Positions 50,499 through 63,188 of a DNA stretch of 64,000 bases are shown here, one piece after another; the first letter of the stretch is position 1, and each line of letters begins with the position of its first letter. The stretch spans positions 17,773-81,772 of the forward strand of contig CADWAF010002006.1 of the NCBI GenBank assembly GCA_902984215.1. The letters are read 5' to 3'. The notes beneath the pieces are model-generated. The model searched no databases. It was given only the letters and a program-made list of their open reading frames with translations, and was not told the origin of the DNA. The DNA is from Willaertia magna. Taxonomy: Eukaryota > Heterolobosea > Eutetramitea > Acrasida > Naegleriidae. The position numbers were made by a program, and so were the translations under genes.

Positions 50499-51071
50499 TT
50501 TAATTTTTTTTTGTTTAAAAAATTTCAGATAATGATGCCATCAATACAGGCAAGTGGAATGGGTGATGATGTAATAATTATTATAATCACAAGATTTATA
50601 TTGTGTTTACAATTTAATTTATTGGTTGATGATTCATTCTTTCCGACTGTTGAACTAAAATGTTACGTAAAGGCTTGCAATTAATTAAAATTATTTGTGT
50701 GAAAATTATTTATTTGTATTGCTTAAACTCAAAGCTTTCAAACAGAAAGAATTAATTAATACAATTAATAACCACGTATTCTTCTTGTAATAATCAATAA
50801 TCTGGAAAAACAGAAATTATACAGAAGTAACATTATTAAATGATAGCTAATATTAGACTAATATTTCTTTACAAAATTACCTACGATTTTTTTTACAAAA
50901 AATTTATAGCTTTACAATTTTTACAAGCAGGTTCAATCAAATCAGACAAACGAATAAAAAGTAATTAACAACGGCATACACGTTCAATAGAAAGAAACCA
51001 TAATTATTTATTTAATATTAAGCTTCTTTTACGTTCTATTAGTAACGAAAGAATTAGTCAATTAAAAAGAC
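50499..51071. other. Divergent spacer upstream of VPS10 and U2 copy C
   Basis: It contains the VPS10 leader and the U2 copy C promoter element. Nothing else is recognised. Confidence 0.5.
50982..51013 (+). promoter_or_regulatory. U2 upstream promoter element (copy C)
   Basis: GTTCAATAGAA followed by AAGAAACCATAATTATTTAT, 59-90 bases before the U2 start. Both parts occur in copy B. A third shared word, TTAAAA(A)GAC, touches the transcription start in both copies. Confidence 0.65.
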
Positions 51072-51286
51072 ATCTTTCTCGGCCTTTGGCTTTGATTGAG
51101 TGTAGTATCTGTTCTTATCAGTTTAATCGCTGATACATCGTCTACGGACGATGAATATACACGATTAACTCAATTTTTTGAGGGGGTTGAAAGTGTGCCT
51201 TCTACTTACTCTTTGTAGTAGTTTAGTGCACCTTTTAACATGTGTTTGCTTTGTATTGCCCTATTTTGCAAAGTGAGGCACACTCC
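51072..51286 (+). ncRNA. U2: U2 spliceosomal snRNA (copy C)
   Basis: About 215 nt with all U2 landmarks: stem-loop I (CTCGGCCTTTGGCT), branch-site element GTAGTA at 51102-51107, stem IIa, stem IIb as a perfect 7-bp stem with TACG loop (CATCGTC-TACG-GACGATG), the Sm site ATTTTTTG, and 3' stem-loops enclosed by AGTGTGCCT (51192-51200) paired with AGGCACACT (51276-51284). It appears the most intact of the three copies. The 3' border is estimated. Confidence 0.92.
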
Positions 51287-51309
51287 ACTTATAATAATAA
51301 CAAGTGAAC
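51287..51309 (+). terminator. Candidate snRNA 3'-end signal
   Basis: AATAATAACAAGTGAAC follows the U2 body within 25 bases. The same A-rich word ending AAGTGAA follows copy A (19800-19815) and copy B (43270-43283, minus), although other flanking sequence differs. Position and conservation suggest a 3' box for snRNA end formation. Confidence 0.45.
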
Positions 51310-51398
51310 AATAAGCCAATTCTGTAATAAATAGCAATTTGTTGCGAAAAAAACCATATGCGCCAAAAACGCCGGTTGTGTAAATCCGCTATCTAGGT

Positions 51399-51439
51399 AG
51401 TGGTGTTTCACCGCGTGGGTTCGAATCCCATCTCCAACG
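51399..51439 (+). pseudogene. 3' half of tRNA-Ser (GCU)
   Basis: 41 bases identical to the 3' half of the tRNA-Ser at 18523, from the end of the anticodon stem (AGTGGTG) through the variable and T arms to the discriminator G. The 5' half and anticodon are absent and replaced by unrelated sequence, so it cannot form a tRNA. It lies 113 bases after U2 copy C. Confidence 0.9.
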
Positions 51440-52516
51440 TTTTGGGAAGAGTTTTTGAGTTGTATATGTTTTACAACTTGTTAATAACTACTGATTTCAA
51501 TAATTGTTTTAATTAAAATATGGCAGTATTCGAAAAAAAAATGAAATAATAAATATTGAAGAAAACCAAGTAAATATTAAATCTTAACCTCGGTAACATT
51601 CAAAAAAATTCATTGGTCAGATATTAAAGAACCGCTAATTAAGAGAAAAAAGCTGCTTATATTGCTTATATTGTTAAACTATTCTTTTAATTACTTCAAA
51701 GTCTTTTCTTTAAATTTCTTTCACTTTTTATTCAAATTTATGGTTGTAAACAATTTAAATTTATTTCAAACAGCGCAGTTGACTTTAATTGTAAAGAGTA
51801 TAAATTTGAAAGCTTGACAATTTAAAAAAAAATAAAGCTAGCTTCCAAATGTTCGATCAGTGACAATATTTTATAAAACGACAAAAAAAAGTTAATGATT
51901 AAAAATTATTATTCAACAATTTTCATAAATTATATATCTATGGGTATTCATAATGTGTTGTGATTACATTATTTTAAAATACATAATATCATCGATCATT
52001 ATTATTTTTTAACAATAACTGGCAAAATAAAATCGGAAGTGAAGCGATATTTTATTTATTTAAAATATTAGAAAAAATATTTTAGCAATTGAAACTAATT
52101 GAAGTGTTAAATTTTCTGTAGATTAATTGATGTTTATTTTTAACAACAATCAAACAAGATGAAAATGTACGAAAAAATATAATTTAATAGTTGAAATATT
52201 AATGAAGAACAATCAACTAAAATGAATTGCAACAATTACTGATTTATTTTTGTTTTTTGTTACTGTTGTTGTATATTACACAACAATACTTTTAGTAATC
52301 TGAATCAATTCAGAAATGGAAGTATTTAATTTTAAAATAATATTTTTGTGTACGACGATCACTCACCGTTACATTTTAAATTCGCGCTTTTTTTTAAGGT
52401 GACTACTACAATTAATAAGGAAAATACTTGTTTAAGAAGAGTTGTGGTACCCGAATCGTTAAAAGAAATTCAAGTAAAAAAAAAAATTGCATAAAGAAGA
52501 AGAACCAGATCAATAA
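51440..52516. other. Intergenic region before the EGF gene
   Basis: 1.08 kb without a supported gene or RNA. It is of mixed A+T-rich composition. The last 150 bases have G+C-richer words (GTGTACGACGATCACTCACC near 52348) and probably include the promoter. Confidence 0.5.
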
Positions 52517-55500
52517 ATGAGAAGAGTAGTTTGGTACTTAATGTTATTATTGATATTCTTGCTTATAACTGCACAATCCTTAATAGCGCAGAATTATAGA
52601 CAGAATTATTGTACTCAATTTAATATCTCCCCTGCAAATACTCAGATAGGGAGTACTGCAACAATCACTTTAACCTCTCCTACATATCAGATGGTGTAAG
52701 TAATTTATTGTGTTTTTTTTTTAAATTGACTGTTTCCTTAATAGATTCGTGAAAAATGATTATTTCTATCCGCTTAATAACGCACAGCTCTCTTCAACGA
52801 TTAAGAGTTGTGTAAACTTGGTGGATATTGCAACAGGGGTAGGAACGCAGCCAACAACTGTTGCTTATGATATTGCGAACAAAAAGTATATTTCTGTTAC
52901 TTTTAATAGTCTTCCTTCAAACAAACAGTACAGATTGCGTGTTAAAGAGTGCTTAGGTGTTTCTGTGCCAGACAACCCAGACAACAACATTTATTTTCAG
53001 CCATACCTTTCTTACATTTCTTACGCAACATCCCCTGCTTCACCTTTGGTATATACTCCATCTACTTCGTTTGATTTTTTACAGCCCTGTACCTTGGGAG
53101 CTAGAAGCGACGCCAGTTTTTTGGATGAAACATTTAATTACCCAAAGAATGCTTCCACTTCGTCAAACCACTACGACACGCTTTCTAATAACCTAAAATT
53201 TAATATTAAATGGAATGCTGACGATTATCATTTAAACTTGAGTTCAGTAAATGTGACAGATGTAGCTTACTACTTGAAGCATCCACTTTCTTTAACATTC
53301 CATAAGACAGGAACCACGACAGTCACTGTTCCATACGTTCAAAATAGATTCTTTCATGGTAGTTTTGAGTGGGTTGGTTCTTCTTTTAAACCTTACTACT
53401 CACAATACATTTCTAACCGAGAGGTACAAATAATGTTCGATGCTTTTCTTCAAGGTGATTATGACGATATACTTATAACAACGGATTCTGTTGCATTTAA
53501 TTTTTTAGAAAGTATCACTGCAAACCCTAGCAGTTACAGTTATGAGGATCTTCACGTGTACACAGTTGAAGAATTGTTGGGAGTGGTTTCTACTTATGCA
53601 GCTAAATTTATTAAGGGATCAAGAACTGAGACAGTTATTTATACAGGCTATGGCTTCAGATTGTCTATACAAGATCCTTCTTCACCTGAGTATATTTCAT
53701 GTTCTAGAAACGATCTTCGAAACAACTACATTTATGAGGACAATGTATACCACTACTTACAATACACTGACAGATTATATGAACTTAATTCATTTGATGA
53801 AGCAAAGATTCAGTATGATTTAGGAGCAAATATTACTATCACTTCTGACATGTTTGTTGACAAATCCAAAACTTTTAAATTCACTAATTCCATAAATTCT
53901 ACCTTAGATGGTATTTATGTAGAGTTGTTGGATGATGTAGTTACAACAAATTTTTATAGAAATTATTATTTTATTAATGGCTACCTTAGAAATGTGAAGG
54001 CAGAAATGATGATTATTCCTAAAGATATGGTTGGTGATGCTTCATCTGGGTTATTTATGACAAGAGAAAATTTTGCCAAACAAGCCTCTTGCTCTAATGC
54101 GTACGGTTCTGATATAGGATATCAACTTTCCTATTTTTTAAATAACAATAATTATAGTTTGCTCTCTTTACCAGAGTATAAAGAAAGGTTAGGAAGTAGT
54201 GGAGTATCTTATTTGCTGGACAAATTTGTTTTAAATTACAACAACAATAATTACTATAAAAAAGTATCAATAGAAATTGACAGAAGCGTTTTACAATTCA
54301 AAGAACCTGCCACCAACAGTTCTGGTTATTCCTTTACCTTAATCCCCAATACCACCCCTTGGAACGAAAATAACGCAACAATCAATCTCTTAATTACCAA
54401 CGTTGGAGATTTAGAAGGAAATTTCACCATTCAATTCAAATGCGATTCTCCAATTACAATGAAAGATGCCTCACAAGCTACAACAAAAGTAATTTTACAA
54501 GCAGGAGAAAGTATCAATCTTTCCATTGATGTGACATCTGAATTATTTACACAACAAATCACTAGTCACTGTTATACTAACGTCACCATTAGTTCTGCAC
54601 CATTATGGTCAACTACAGATAAACAATTTTATCAAGCACAACCAATTGTTGTTGACCATGGATATTTTATTAATAGATGTTTAGCGGCATTTCATGAACC
54701 GTTTCTTCAAATTAATTCCGTAAATCATACCGTTTTTGGATTGGTCACAGATAGTAATGGTCAAAATATTTTACAATCAACTGTAACAGTTAAGATTTCA
54801 AATACTGGTTCTACATTTTCAAATTTAACAATTGAATTAACACCAAAAGATAATAATTGTCCATTTACGACAAACGACATTTTTAAAAATCAAATTTTAA
54901 ATAGTGGTGACTACATAACTTTAACATTTACAATTAAAAACGAAGCGGCCACCACAAGTACTATTTTTGGAAATATGGCCAATAATTTATTGTATTACAT
55001 GTTTTTAAATGTTACAACAAATAATAAGGATGATTGTTGGTCAACTATTGGAAAGGATATTTCTTACAATTTTAATTTTACAGTTGACTCAACCTGTCCA
55101 ACCGGTTTTACTGGTTCTTCATGTAATATTCCAATCTGTTTTGATTACAATGCAGCCGATAATACACACGTTTGTAACGGTCACGGTCAATGTATCGCTC
55201 CAAATCAATGTTTATGTGATAATGACTATATCGGTACTAACTGTTCCATTCCAGTTTGTTTTAATATTTTTGGAAATGATACATTATTTACTTGTTCCGG
55301 ACATGGTAGTTGTATCGCTAATAATACTTGTGTATGTAATGCTCAATATTCAGGTTTACAATGTAACGTTCCAATTTGTTATGATATTGTAGCTACAAAT
55401 ACTAGTAATGTGTGTAATGGACGTGGTAGTTGTAATAGTCCAAATAATTGTACTTGTAATAGTGGTTACACTGGAGATCGTTGTGAATTGATTGTGTGTA

Positions 55501-58500
55501 ATGGATTGAATACAACTAGTAGTAATATTTGTAGTGGACATGGTAATTGTGTAAATCCTGACACTTGTCAATGTGATGTTGGATATACAGGAAATAATTG
55601 TCAATATATTATTTGTAATGGAATCGCATCAAATAGTTCAACCATTTGTTCTGGAAATGGTAATTGTATTTTACCAAATACATGTTTATGTAATGTTAAT
55701 TATATTGGAACGAATTGTGAAATACCAACTTGTAATAACATTGCAGCAAATGAAACGACAGTAGTTTGCAGTGCACACGGTCATTGTAATAGTCCAAACA
55801 ACTGTACATGCAATACGGGATATACTGGTGATAATTGTGAACATGCAATTTGTAATGGAATAGCATCGAATGAAACGACAATTGTTTGTAATGGTCACGG
55901 TAGTTGTAATGGTCCTAATAATTGTCAATGTCACAGTGGATATATTGGTGATAATTGTGAATTTACAGTTTGTAATGGAATTGCATCAAATCATTCAAAT
56001 ATTTGTTCTGGAAATGGTAATTGTATCTTGCCAAATAATTGTCAATGTCACAATGGTTTTACAGGAAATAATTGTGAAGTACCAATATGTAACAACATTC
56101 CAGCAAATGAAACGACAACTGTATGCAATGGTCATGGTCATTGTAATACTCCAAACAACTGTACTTGTAATCAAGGATTATACACTGGCTATAATTGTGA
56201 ACATTCAATTTGTAATGGAATAGCATCCAATGAAACTACAACAGTTTGTAATGGACATGGTCATTGTAATAGTCCAAATAATTGTACTTGTAATATCGGT
56301 TATATTGGAACAAATTGTGAATTAAGGGTATGTTTTGGATTAAATACTACTAATACTAATGTTTGCAGTGGTAACGGTAATTGTACCAATCCAGACACAT
56401 GCCAATGTAATCAAGGATTTACTGGACCAAACTGTCAATTTTCAATTTGTAATGGTGTGGCATCCAATGAAACAACTGTTTGTAGTAATCACGGTAATTG
56501 TAATCTTTTAGGTGAATGTGAATGTACTTCTTTATGGAGTGGTATTAATTGTGAAAATCCAGTTTGTTTTGGTTTAGCATCAACTAATAGTTCAGTTTGT
56601 AGCAATCACGGTACATGTTCCGCTCCAAACACTTGTCAATGTAATGTTGGTTATTTTGGAAATACATGTAGTGATTTTAATTGTAATGGTAAACTACATA
56701 ACGCTACAGATGTTTGTAATTCAAATGGTAATTGTATCGCTCCAGAAACATGCGTTTGTACTTTAAGTTATACTGGTTCTAATTGTGACATTCCAATATG
56801 TTTTGGAAAGAATGCAACTGACAGAAATGTTTGTAATAATAATGGAACGTGTATCGCGCCTGATACTTGCGTTTGTTTAACGGAAGTTGTAAATAATATT
56901 TGTTTACAATCAGTTTGTTTTGGTATAGAAGCATCCAATGATACAGCTTGTTCCGGAAATGGTTATTGTATTGCACCTGACATTTGTGCTTGTAATCAAG
57001 GATATTCCGGAACGGTTTGTAATGATTATTTTTGTAATGGTATACTTTTTAATAGTAGTTCAGTTTGTAATGGAAATGGTAATTGTACACAACCAAATGT
57101 TTGTGATTGTAAAGAAGGTTATTTTGGTGATCAATGTCAAACGCCATTTTGTTTTAATATTTTAGGAAGTGATACAACAAATGTGTGTAACGGAAAGGGT
57201 ATTTGTTCAAGTTATGATCATTGCGTTTGTAATGTAAATTATTTTGGTAATGATTGTAATGTTACAATTTGTAATGGTCAATTAAGTAATGATACAACCA
57301 GAGTTTGTTCGGGACGTGGTAATTGTATTTCACCAAATAATTGTTTGTGTAATGTGAATTATGCGGGAAATAATTGTGAATATCCAACTTGTAATGGAAT
57401 AGCATCCAATGAAACGACAATTGTTTGTAATGGTCACGGTAGTTGTAATGGTCCTAATAATTGTCAATGTCACAGTGGATATATTGGTGATAATTGTGAA
57501 TTTACAATTTGTAATGGAATTGCATCAAATCATTCAAATATTTGTTCTGGAAATGGTAATTGTATCTTACCAAATAATTGTCAATGTCACAATGGTTATA
57601 CAGGAAATAATTGTGAAATACCAATTTGTAACAACATTCCAGCAAATGAAACGACAACTGTATGCAATGGTCATGGCCAATGCAACAGTCCAAACAACTG
57701 TACTTGTAATCAAGGATTATACACTGGAAATAATTGTGAATTTCCTGTTTGCTACGGATTGAATGCTACTAATACTAATGTTTGTAATGGACACGGTAAT
57801 TGTGTCAATCCAGACACTTGTCAATGTCAAAGTGGATATACTGGTCCACATTGTGAATTTACAATTTGTAATGGTATTCCTTCTAATGAAACGACATTAG
57901 TTTGTAATGGTAACGGTAATTGTATGACACCAAATAATTGTCATTGTAATATCGGTTATCAAGGAATTAATTGTGAAAGTATTATTGAATGTACAAATAA
58001 TTGTTCTAATCATGGAATTTGTGTAAATGGCGCTTGTAAATGTAATGTTCATTACGAAGGTAATTTATGTGAAACAACTACATGTTATGGTGTAAATAGT
58101 ACTTTAATTGGTAATGTTTGTAATGGACACGGTATTTGTTCAAGTTTTAATAATTGTACATGTTCTAATGGATATACCGGACCACAATGTGACACTTTAA
58201 TAATTAATAACAATAACAATAATAATGAATGCATTGGAAATTGTAGTAATCATGGAATGTGTCAAAATGGTAATTGCGTTTGTTTGGGTGGTTACAGTGG
58301 AAATTTTTGTGAATTTACAACATGTTATGGAACAAATAGCTCTTTATTAACAACTGTTTGTAGTGGTCATGGAACTTGTAGTGGATTTAACAATTGTACA
58401 TGTTTAAATGGTTATACCGGAAATAATTGTGAAAATCAAATTGTAGATGATAATGCAAATAATAATGGTTGCCTTAATAATTGTTCATCAAGAGGTACAT

Positions 58501-61500
58501 GTAATCACGGTAGTTGTTTATGTGACAATAATTATTCTGGAAATACATGTGAATTCACCACTTGTTTTGGAACAAATAGTTCTTCAATTAGTGTATGTAG
58601 TGGACACGGTATCTGTACTTCATTTGATAATTGTACTTGTAATGCAGGATATACTGGATCAACTTGTAATGATGTAATTAGTGTTGTTGTAATTGATTGT
58701 CCAAATAATTGTTCATCAAAAGGTACTTGTAATACAAATACTGGTGAATGTTTATGTAATGCGGGATATAGTGGAAATGAATGTCAATTTACAACCTGTT
58801 ATGGTACAAATAGTTCTTTAATTAATGTTTGTAATAATCATGGTGTTTGCACTTCATTTGATAATTGTACTTGTAATGCAGGATATACTGGACAACAATG
58901 TGATCAATTAGTTAATAATAATAATGGAGGTAATAACAACATTATTTGTAATGGAAATTGTAGTAATCATGGAATGTGTCAAAATGGTAATTGCGTTTGT
59001 GATAATGGTTATGATGGAACTATTTGTCAATTCACAACATGTTATGGTATAAATAGTTCTTTACCAACAGTTTGTTCTAATCACGGTACATGTTCAAGTT
59101 ATAATAATTGTACCTGTCTAAGTGGCTATTCAGGAAGTAATTGTGAAACTCTAAATGTTGTTGATAATGCAAATAATAATGATTGCCTTAATAATAATTG
59201 TTCATCAAGAGGCACATGTAATCATGGAAGTTGTTTATGTGATAATGGTTATAGTGGAAATACATGTGAATTTACCACTTGTTTTGGAACAAATAGTTCT
59301 TTAAGTAGTGTATGTAATGGTCACGGTTCATGTTCCAGTTTTAATAATTGTACTTGCTATTCCGGTTATACTGGTATTGATTGTAGTCAAGTTATAATTA
59401 TTGATAATAATAATAATAATAACACAAATCACGGATCATCATGTGTAAACAACTGTAGTTCTCGCGGTAGTTGTCAAAATGGTAATTGTAATTGCGATAC
59501 TAATTATAGTGGAGATTATTGTCAATTCACCACTTGCTTTGGAACGAATAGTTCTTTATCATTAACGGTTTGTAGTGGACATGGTGTTTGTACTTCCTTT
59601 AATAATTGTACATGTTCTAGTGGTTATACCGGTCCAACATGTAATGAAGTAATTGATAATAAGAAATGTAATAACAACAATAATAATTGTAATGACAAGG
59701 GCACTTGTGTTAACGGTCAATGTGTTTGTAATGTTGGATATAACGGTGATTCATGTCAATTCACCACTTGCTTTGGTACAAATAGTTCATCCTTAATTAA
59801 CGTTTGTAATGGTCACGGTATTTGTAATTCATACAATAACTGTACTTGTAATGAAGGATATACTGGACAACAATGTGATCAATTAATTATAACTAAAAAT
59901 TTATGTGAAAATAATAATAATAATTGTAGTAATCACGGAACGTGTAATATCAAAACAGGTTTGTGTAATTGTGATGTTGGTTATGATGGAAAATCATGTC
60001 AATTTACAACATGTTTTGGTATAAATAGTTCATCCATTAATGTTTGTAATGGAAATGGTACTTGTGATGGATTTAATTTGTGTAATTGTAATGATGGATA
60101 TTTTGGTGAACAATGTGAAAAGTCAACTTGTCAAGAAAATTGTAAACATGGTACTTGTATTGTAGAATCACAACAACAATCACAATCACAACAATCACAA
60201 CCATTAACTTGTAAATGTAATGAAGGATGGATTGGTGAATATTGTAATATACAAAACTTTACATGTTTTGGTATAAATCCAACCTCTTCAAAAGTATGTT
60301 CCGGTAGAGGAATATGTATAGGATTAGATAAATGTAATTGTACAGATCCAACCATCTATTCAGGTCCATCTTGTGAAACAAAACAATATTCCGCAACTGA
60401 TTGTCAATTTAATAATTTTAATTTAGAATTTATAGCAAAAGAATGGTTTAAAAGTCAATCAATACAAATTACACCAACTAGTGTGAAAAGTGGCACGATA
60501 ATTCCAATTACAATTCCATTTACACATTTCTTATCAACTCAATCCATTTTTCAATTTCATTTTAATTTTAAAAATAGTTTAAAGAATAATAGATTATTTA
60601 AATATGAAATTATTACAACTTGTTTAGATAATGGTGGTTCTTTTTATTCATTAGGTAGAGTTGTAAAGAATGGTGAATTTAGAAATTCACAAAATATTAT
60701 TTTGGAAGATCCTTCTTATGGTTTTGGTTTTAGTTTTAAAGAAAATAATAACGACAATCCATTTTTAGAAAATATTTATTGTCCAATTACTGTAAAATTA
60801 ACGCCAACAAATTTATTAAATGAATGTTATCAATATGACAAGTTAAATACAAATTTAAATACAAATTTAAATAATAATAATTTAAATAATAATTTAAATA
60901 ATAATTATTATTTATATAATACAACATTAAAATTTGAAAATATAAATACTTGTCAATTCTTAAAAGAATCTGATTTAGAACAAATTATTCCAACAAGACA
61001 AACATTATTTAATTTAATTGATACAACACTTGAAGAAGATATTTATCAATGGCATAATGATCAACAATTAAAATTACAACAAGAATTAAATAATAATAAT
61101 AATAACGATACTAATATAGTAATTACAAAAGTTTTTAAAGAAAAAAAAAATAATTGGAATGTCATTCAAGCAAGTAATTATACCATTGATGCCACATTAT
61201 TAATGACAGCTGAAATTTTAAATACAAATCATCAATTTGGTACATTTATACCAATTTTATATTGTAAAGATGAACGTATCCATGACGGTAGTGATTTTTT
61301 TATCAATCATAATTTAAATAATTATATAATTTTAAATGAATTACAAGATAAAGTAACTTTTCAATTTAATATTACAATAACAAATATTACTGCAAATATA
61401 ATTTATCCTAAACTTAGAGGTGGACAAGAAGGTTTAGCTAATATTGAAGTTAATGATTTAGATTTAAATTGTTTATTATTAACTATACCTTATCCACAAT

Positions 61501-62576
61501 CTTGTTGGAAGTCAACTACAACAACTACTACGACAGCTACAACTACAACAGCAACTACTACGACAGCAAGTAAGCGTAACGTGAACGCGATAAGTGGTGA
61601 CAAAAAAGTGGCGGGAACAACAATTATTCCATATTTAAATATAAAATTTAAAACGAATATTAAATTACCACCATTAATAGGTGATTATAAATTTATACAA
61701 CCAGTTCAAGCATTTGAAATTGGTATCGTTGTTGTAACATATTCCGTTTTAAGTATAGGTTTCGCTTCCGTTTTTATTTGTTCAAAAATCCCACGTGATC
61801 GTGATTTTGTAATGATACAATTTGCAAATTTTGTAAAGGATAAATTAAATCGTAAAAAATTACAAACAGCACAAGAATTATTAGCTAAAAAAGAAGAAGA
61901 AGAAGATCACGTTCCACTTTGTGAAAATTGTGGTCACGGAAGTGAAAAATTATCAAAATATTTAATTGAAGTTGAATCAAATCAACGACGTCCCGTACGG
62001 TTTTACGTTTGTGAAAATCAATACTGTTTTGACGCTTTATCTTCTTTATATAACCGTAACTATAGAGAATATTTTAAATGTTATAATGCCATTACAAAAC
62101 AATTAATGATTGATAAAGAAGAAATTCCATTTTATGTAAATAAGATTGATATTTTAGATATGCCACAAATCTCTTCACATGCAATTACTGTTAATCCAAA
62201 TCAAACGGATTTGACACATGAAGTGGAAGGTCAAACAAAAGTTTCAAAATATTGGAAAGAAAATGAATGGAGTAGACATGCTGGATTAAATGTACCAATT
62301 GGTTTAAATGAACAATTAGAAGATTTAGAAGAAGAGAATCAATTAATGTTAAATTCAAATGGTTATCATTATGAAGATGATGGTGTTGTAAATTATAGTG
62401 GTAATAATTATGGTGGTAATGGTTATAATAATAATAATGGTGGTGGTTCAACAACAACAACGTTATCGTCGTCATCACCTTATGTGCCTTATAGAGCATT
62501 TACGAATGCAAAAATTAGGGAAGTGAAGGAAGTGAATATAATTGATTATGCTGCTTTAATGGAAGAAGAATTTTAA
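52517..62576 (+). CDS. Giant membrane protein with 44 EGF-like units (two exons)
   Basis: Exons 52517-52695 and 52745-62576 give 3336 residues. Signal peptide 1-25. An unrecognised N-terminal ectodomain (about 26-840) precedes about 44 Cys-rich EGF-like units (about 843-2605). Units 1-24 are about 40 residues each, of the form CNGxxSNxTTxxCNGHGxC ... CxCxxGYxGxxC. From unit 25 long and short units alternate, the short ones being classic six-Cys EGF. A further ectodomain rich in Asn follows (2605-3045), then a transmembrane helix (about 3050-3075) and a roughly 260-residue cytosolic tail with a CxxC...CxxxxC set (CENCGHG ... CENQYC) that may bind zinc. Numerous N-x-S/T sites suggest heavy glycosylation. 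A likely adhesion or phagocytic receptor. The first exon carries only the signal peptide and the next 35 residues. Confidence 0.93.
52696..52744 (+). other. Spliceosomal intron in the EGF gene
   Basis: A 49-nt intron, donor GTAAGT, a T-rich tract and acceptor AATAG, phase 2. Splicing joins ...YQMV to FVKNDYF... in one frame. Confidence 0.88.
55850..56188 (+). repeat. 339-bp internal duplication of EGF units 7-9, first copy
   Basis: Nearly identical in DNA and without gaps to 57389-57727, at a constant offset of 1539 bases (513 codons). Other EGF units of the gene are much less alike in DNA, so this pair is recent or was homogenised by gene conversion. Confidence 0.9.
57389..57727 (+). repeat. 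339-bp internal duplication of EGF units 20-22, second copy
   Basis: Partner of 55850-56188. Similarity drops sharply in the units on both sides, so the exchange tract covers about three units. Confidence 0.9.
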
Positions 62577-63188
62577 TTATTTTTAAAGAATTATGATTGT
62601 GTGAATTAAATAATTTAGTTAAAACAAATCATTGTAACAAAAAATTTATTTTGTTGTTTTATTTAATTACCAGTTATCTTATGTTTCCAATCTAATTGAT
62701 TTAAATGAACAATTAGAAGATTCAGAGAGTCAATTAATGTTAAATATTTATCATTATAATGAAAATAATGGTTATAATTACAGTGATAATAATTTTACTT
62801 TATAGAACATTTCTAGTTTTTCTTCTTATTGTTTATTTATTGCACTGTTGCTTAACTGTTGAATTGTTGAATTGTTTGTAAAAAGTTTGCTTCCAGCTCC
62901 AAACTTTATCTTCCATAACAAGTATTTTCCTAATTTATTATAACAGTGCGATCATTGTGTCTTCAAATTTATTTTGTTTGCAACCATAACTGTATTTTTA
63001 AAGTTACTTTATTTTTTATTGTGAGTTATTGTTAAATAGTTGACTAATCAACGATATGTTAAACAAAAAATTATTATCTTTTTGAAATCTATTTTTTTGG
63101 TAAAACCGATAAAGACAAAACCTCAAAACAAACCTGTAAAAATTTATGATCAAATAACAAATAAACGAAATTACAGTTTGCTTCTCTC
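62577..63188. other. Intergenic region after the EGF gene
   Basis: It contains a decayed copy of the end of the EGF gene (62694-62805). The remainder is A+T-rich without recognised features. It separates convergent genes. Confidence 0.5.
62694..62805 (+). pseudogene. Decayed duplicate of the 3' end of the EGF gene
   Basis: TTAAATGAACAATTAGAAGA and the following TCAATTAATGTTAAAT ... TATCATTAT ... AATTACAGTGATAATAATT repeat the coding sequence at about 62302-62413, with small in-frame gaps and substitutions, and run into a stop (TATAG) at 62805. Only the part coding for the C-terminal tail is present, so it is a remnant of a tandem duplication. Confidence 0.75.

Noticed and set aside
55009..57762. 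Hydrophobic frames parallel and opposite to the EGF repeats
   Set aside because: They are frame-shifted readings of the repeat DNA, which repeats every 117-123 bases and so keeps other frames open by periodicity.
53000..60400. The regular repeats as a CRISPR array or satellite
   Set aside because: The period is codon-based, with conserved Cys and Gly in one frame. This is a protein repeat.
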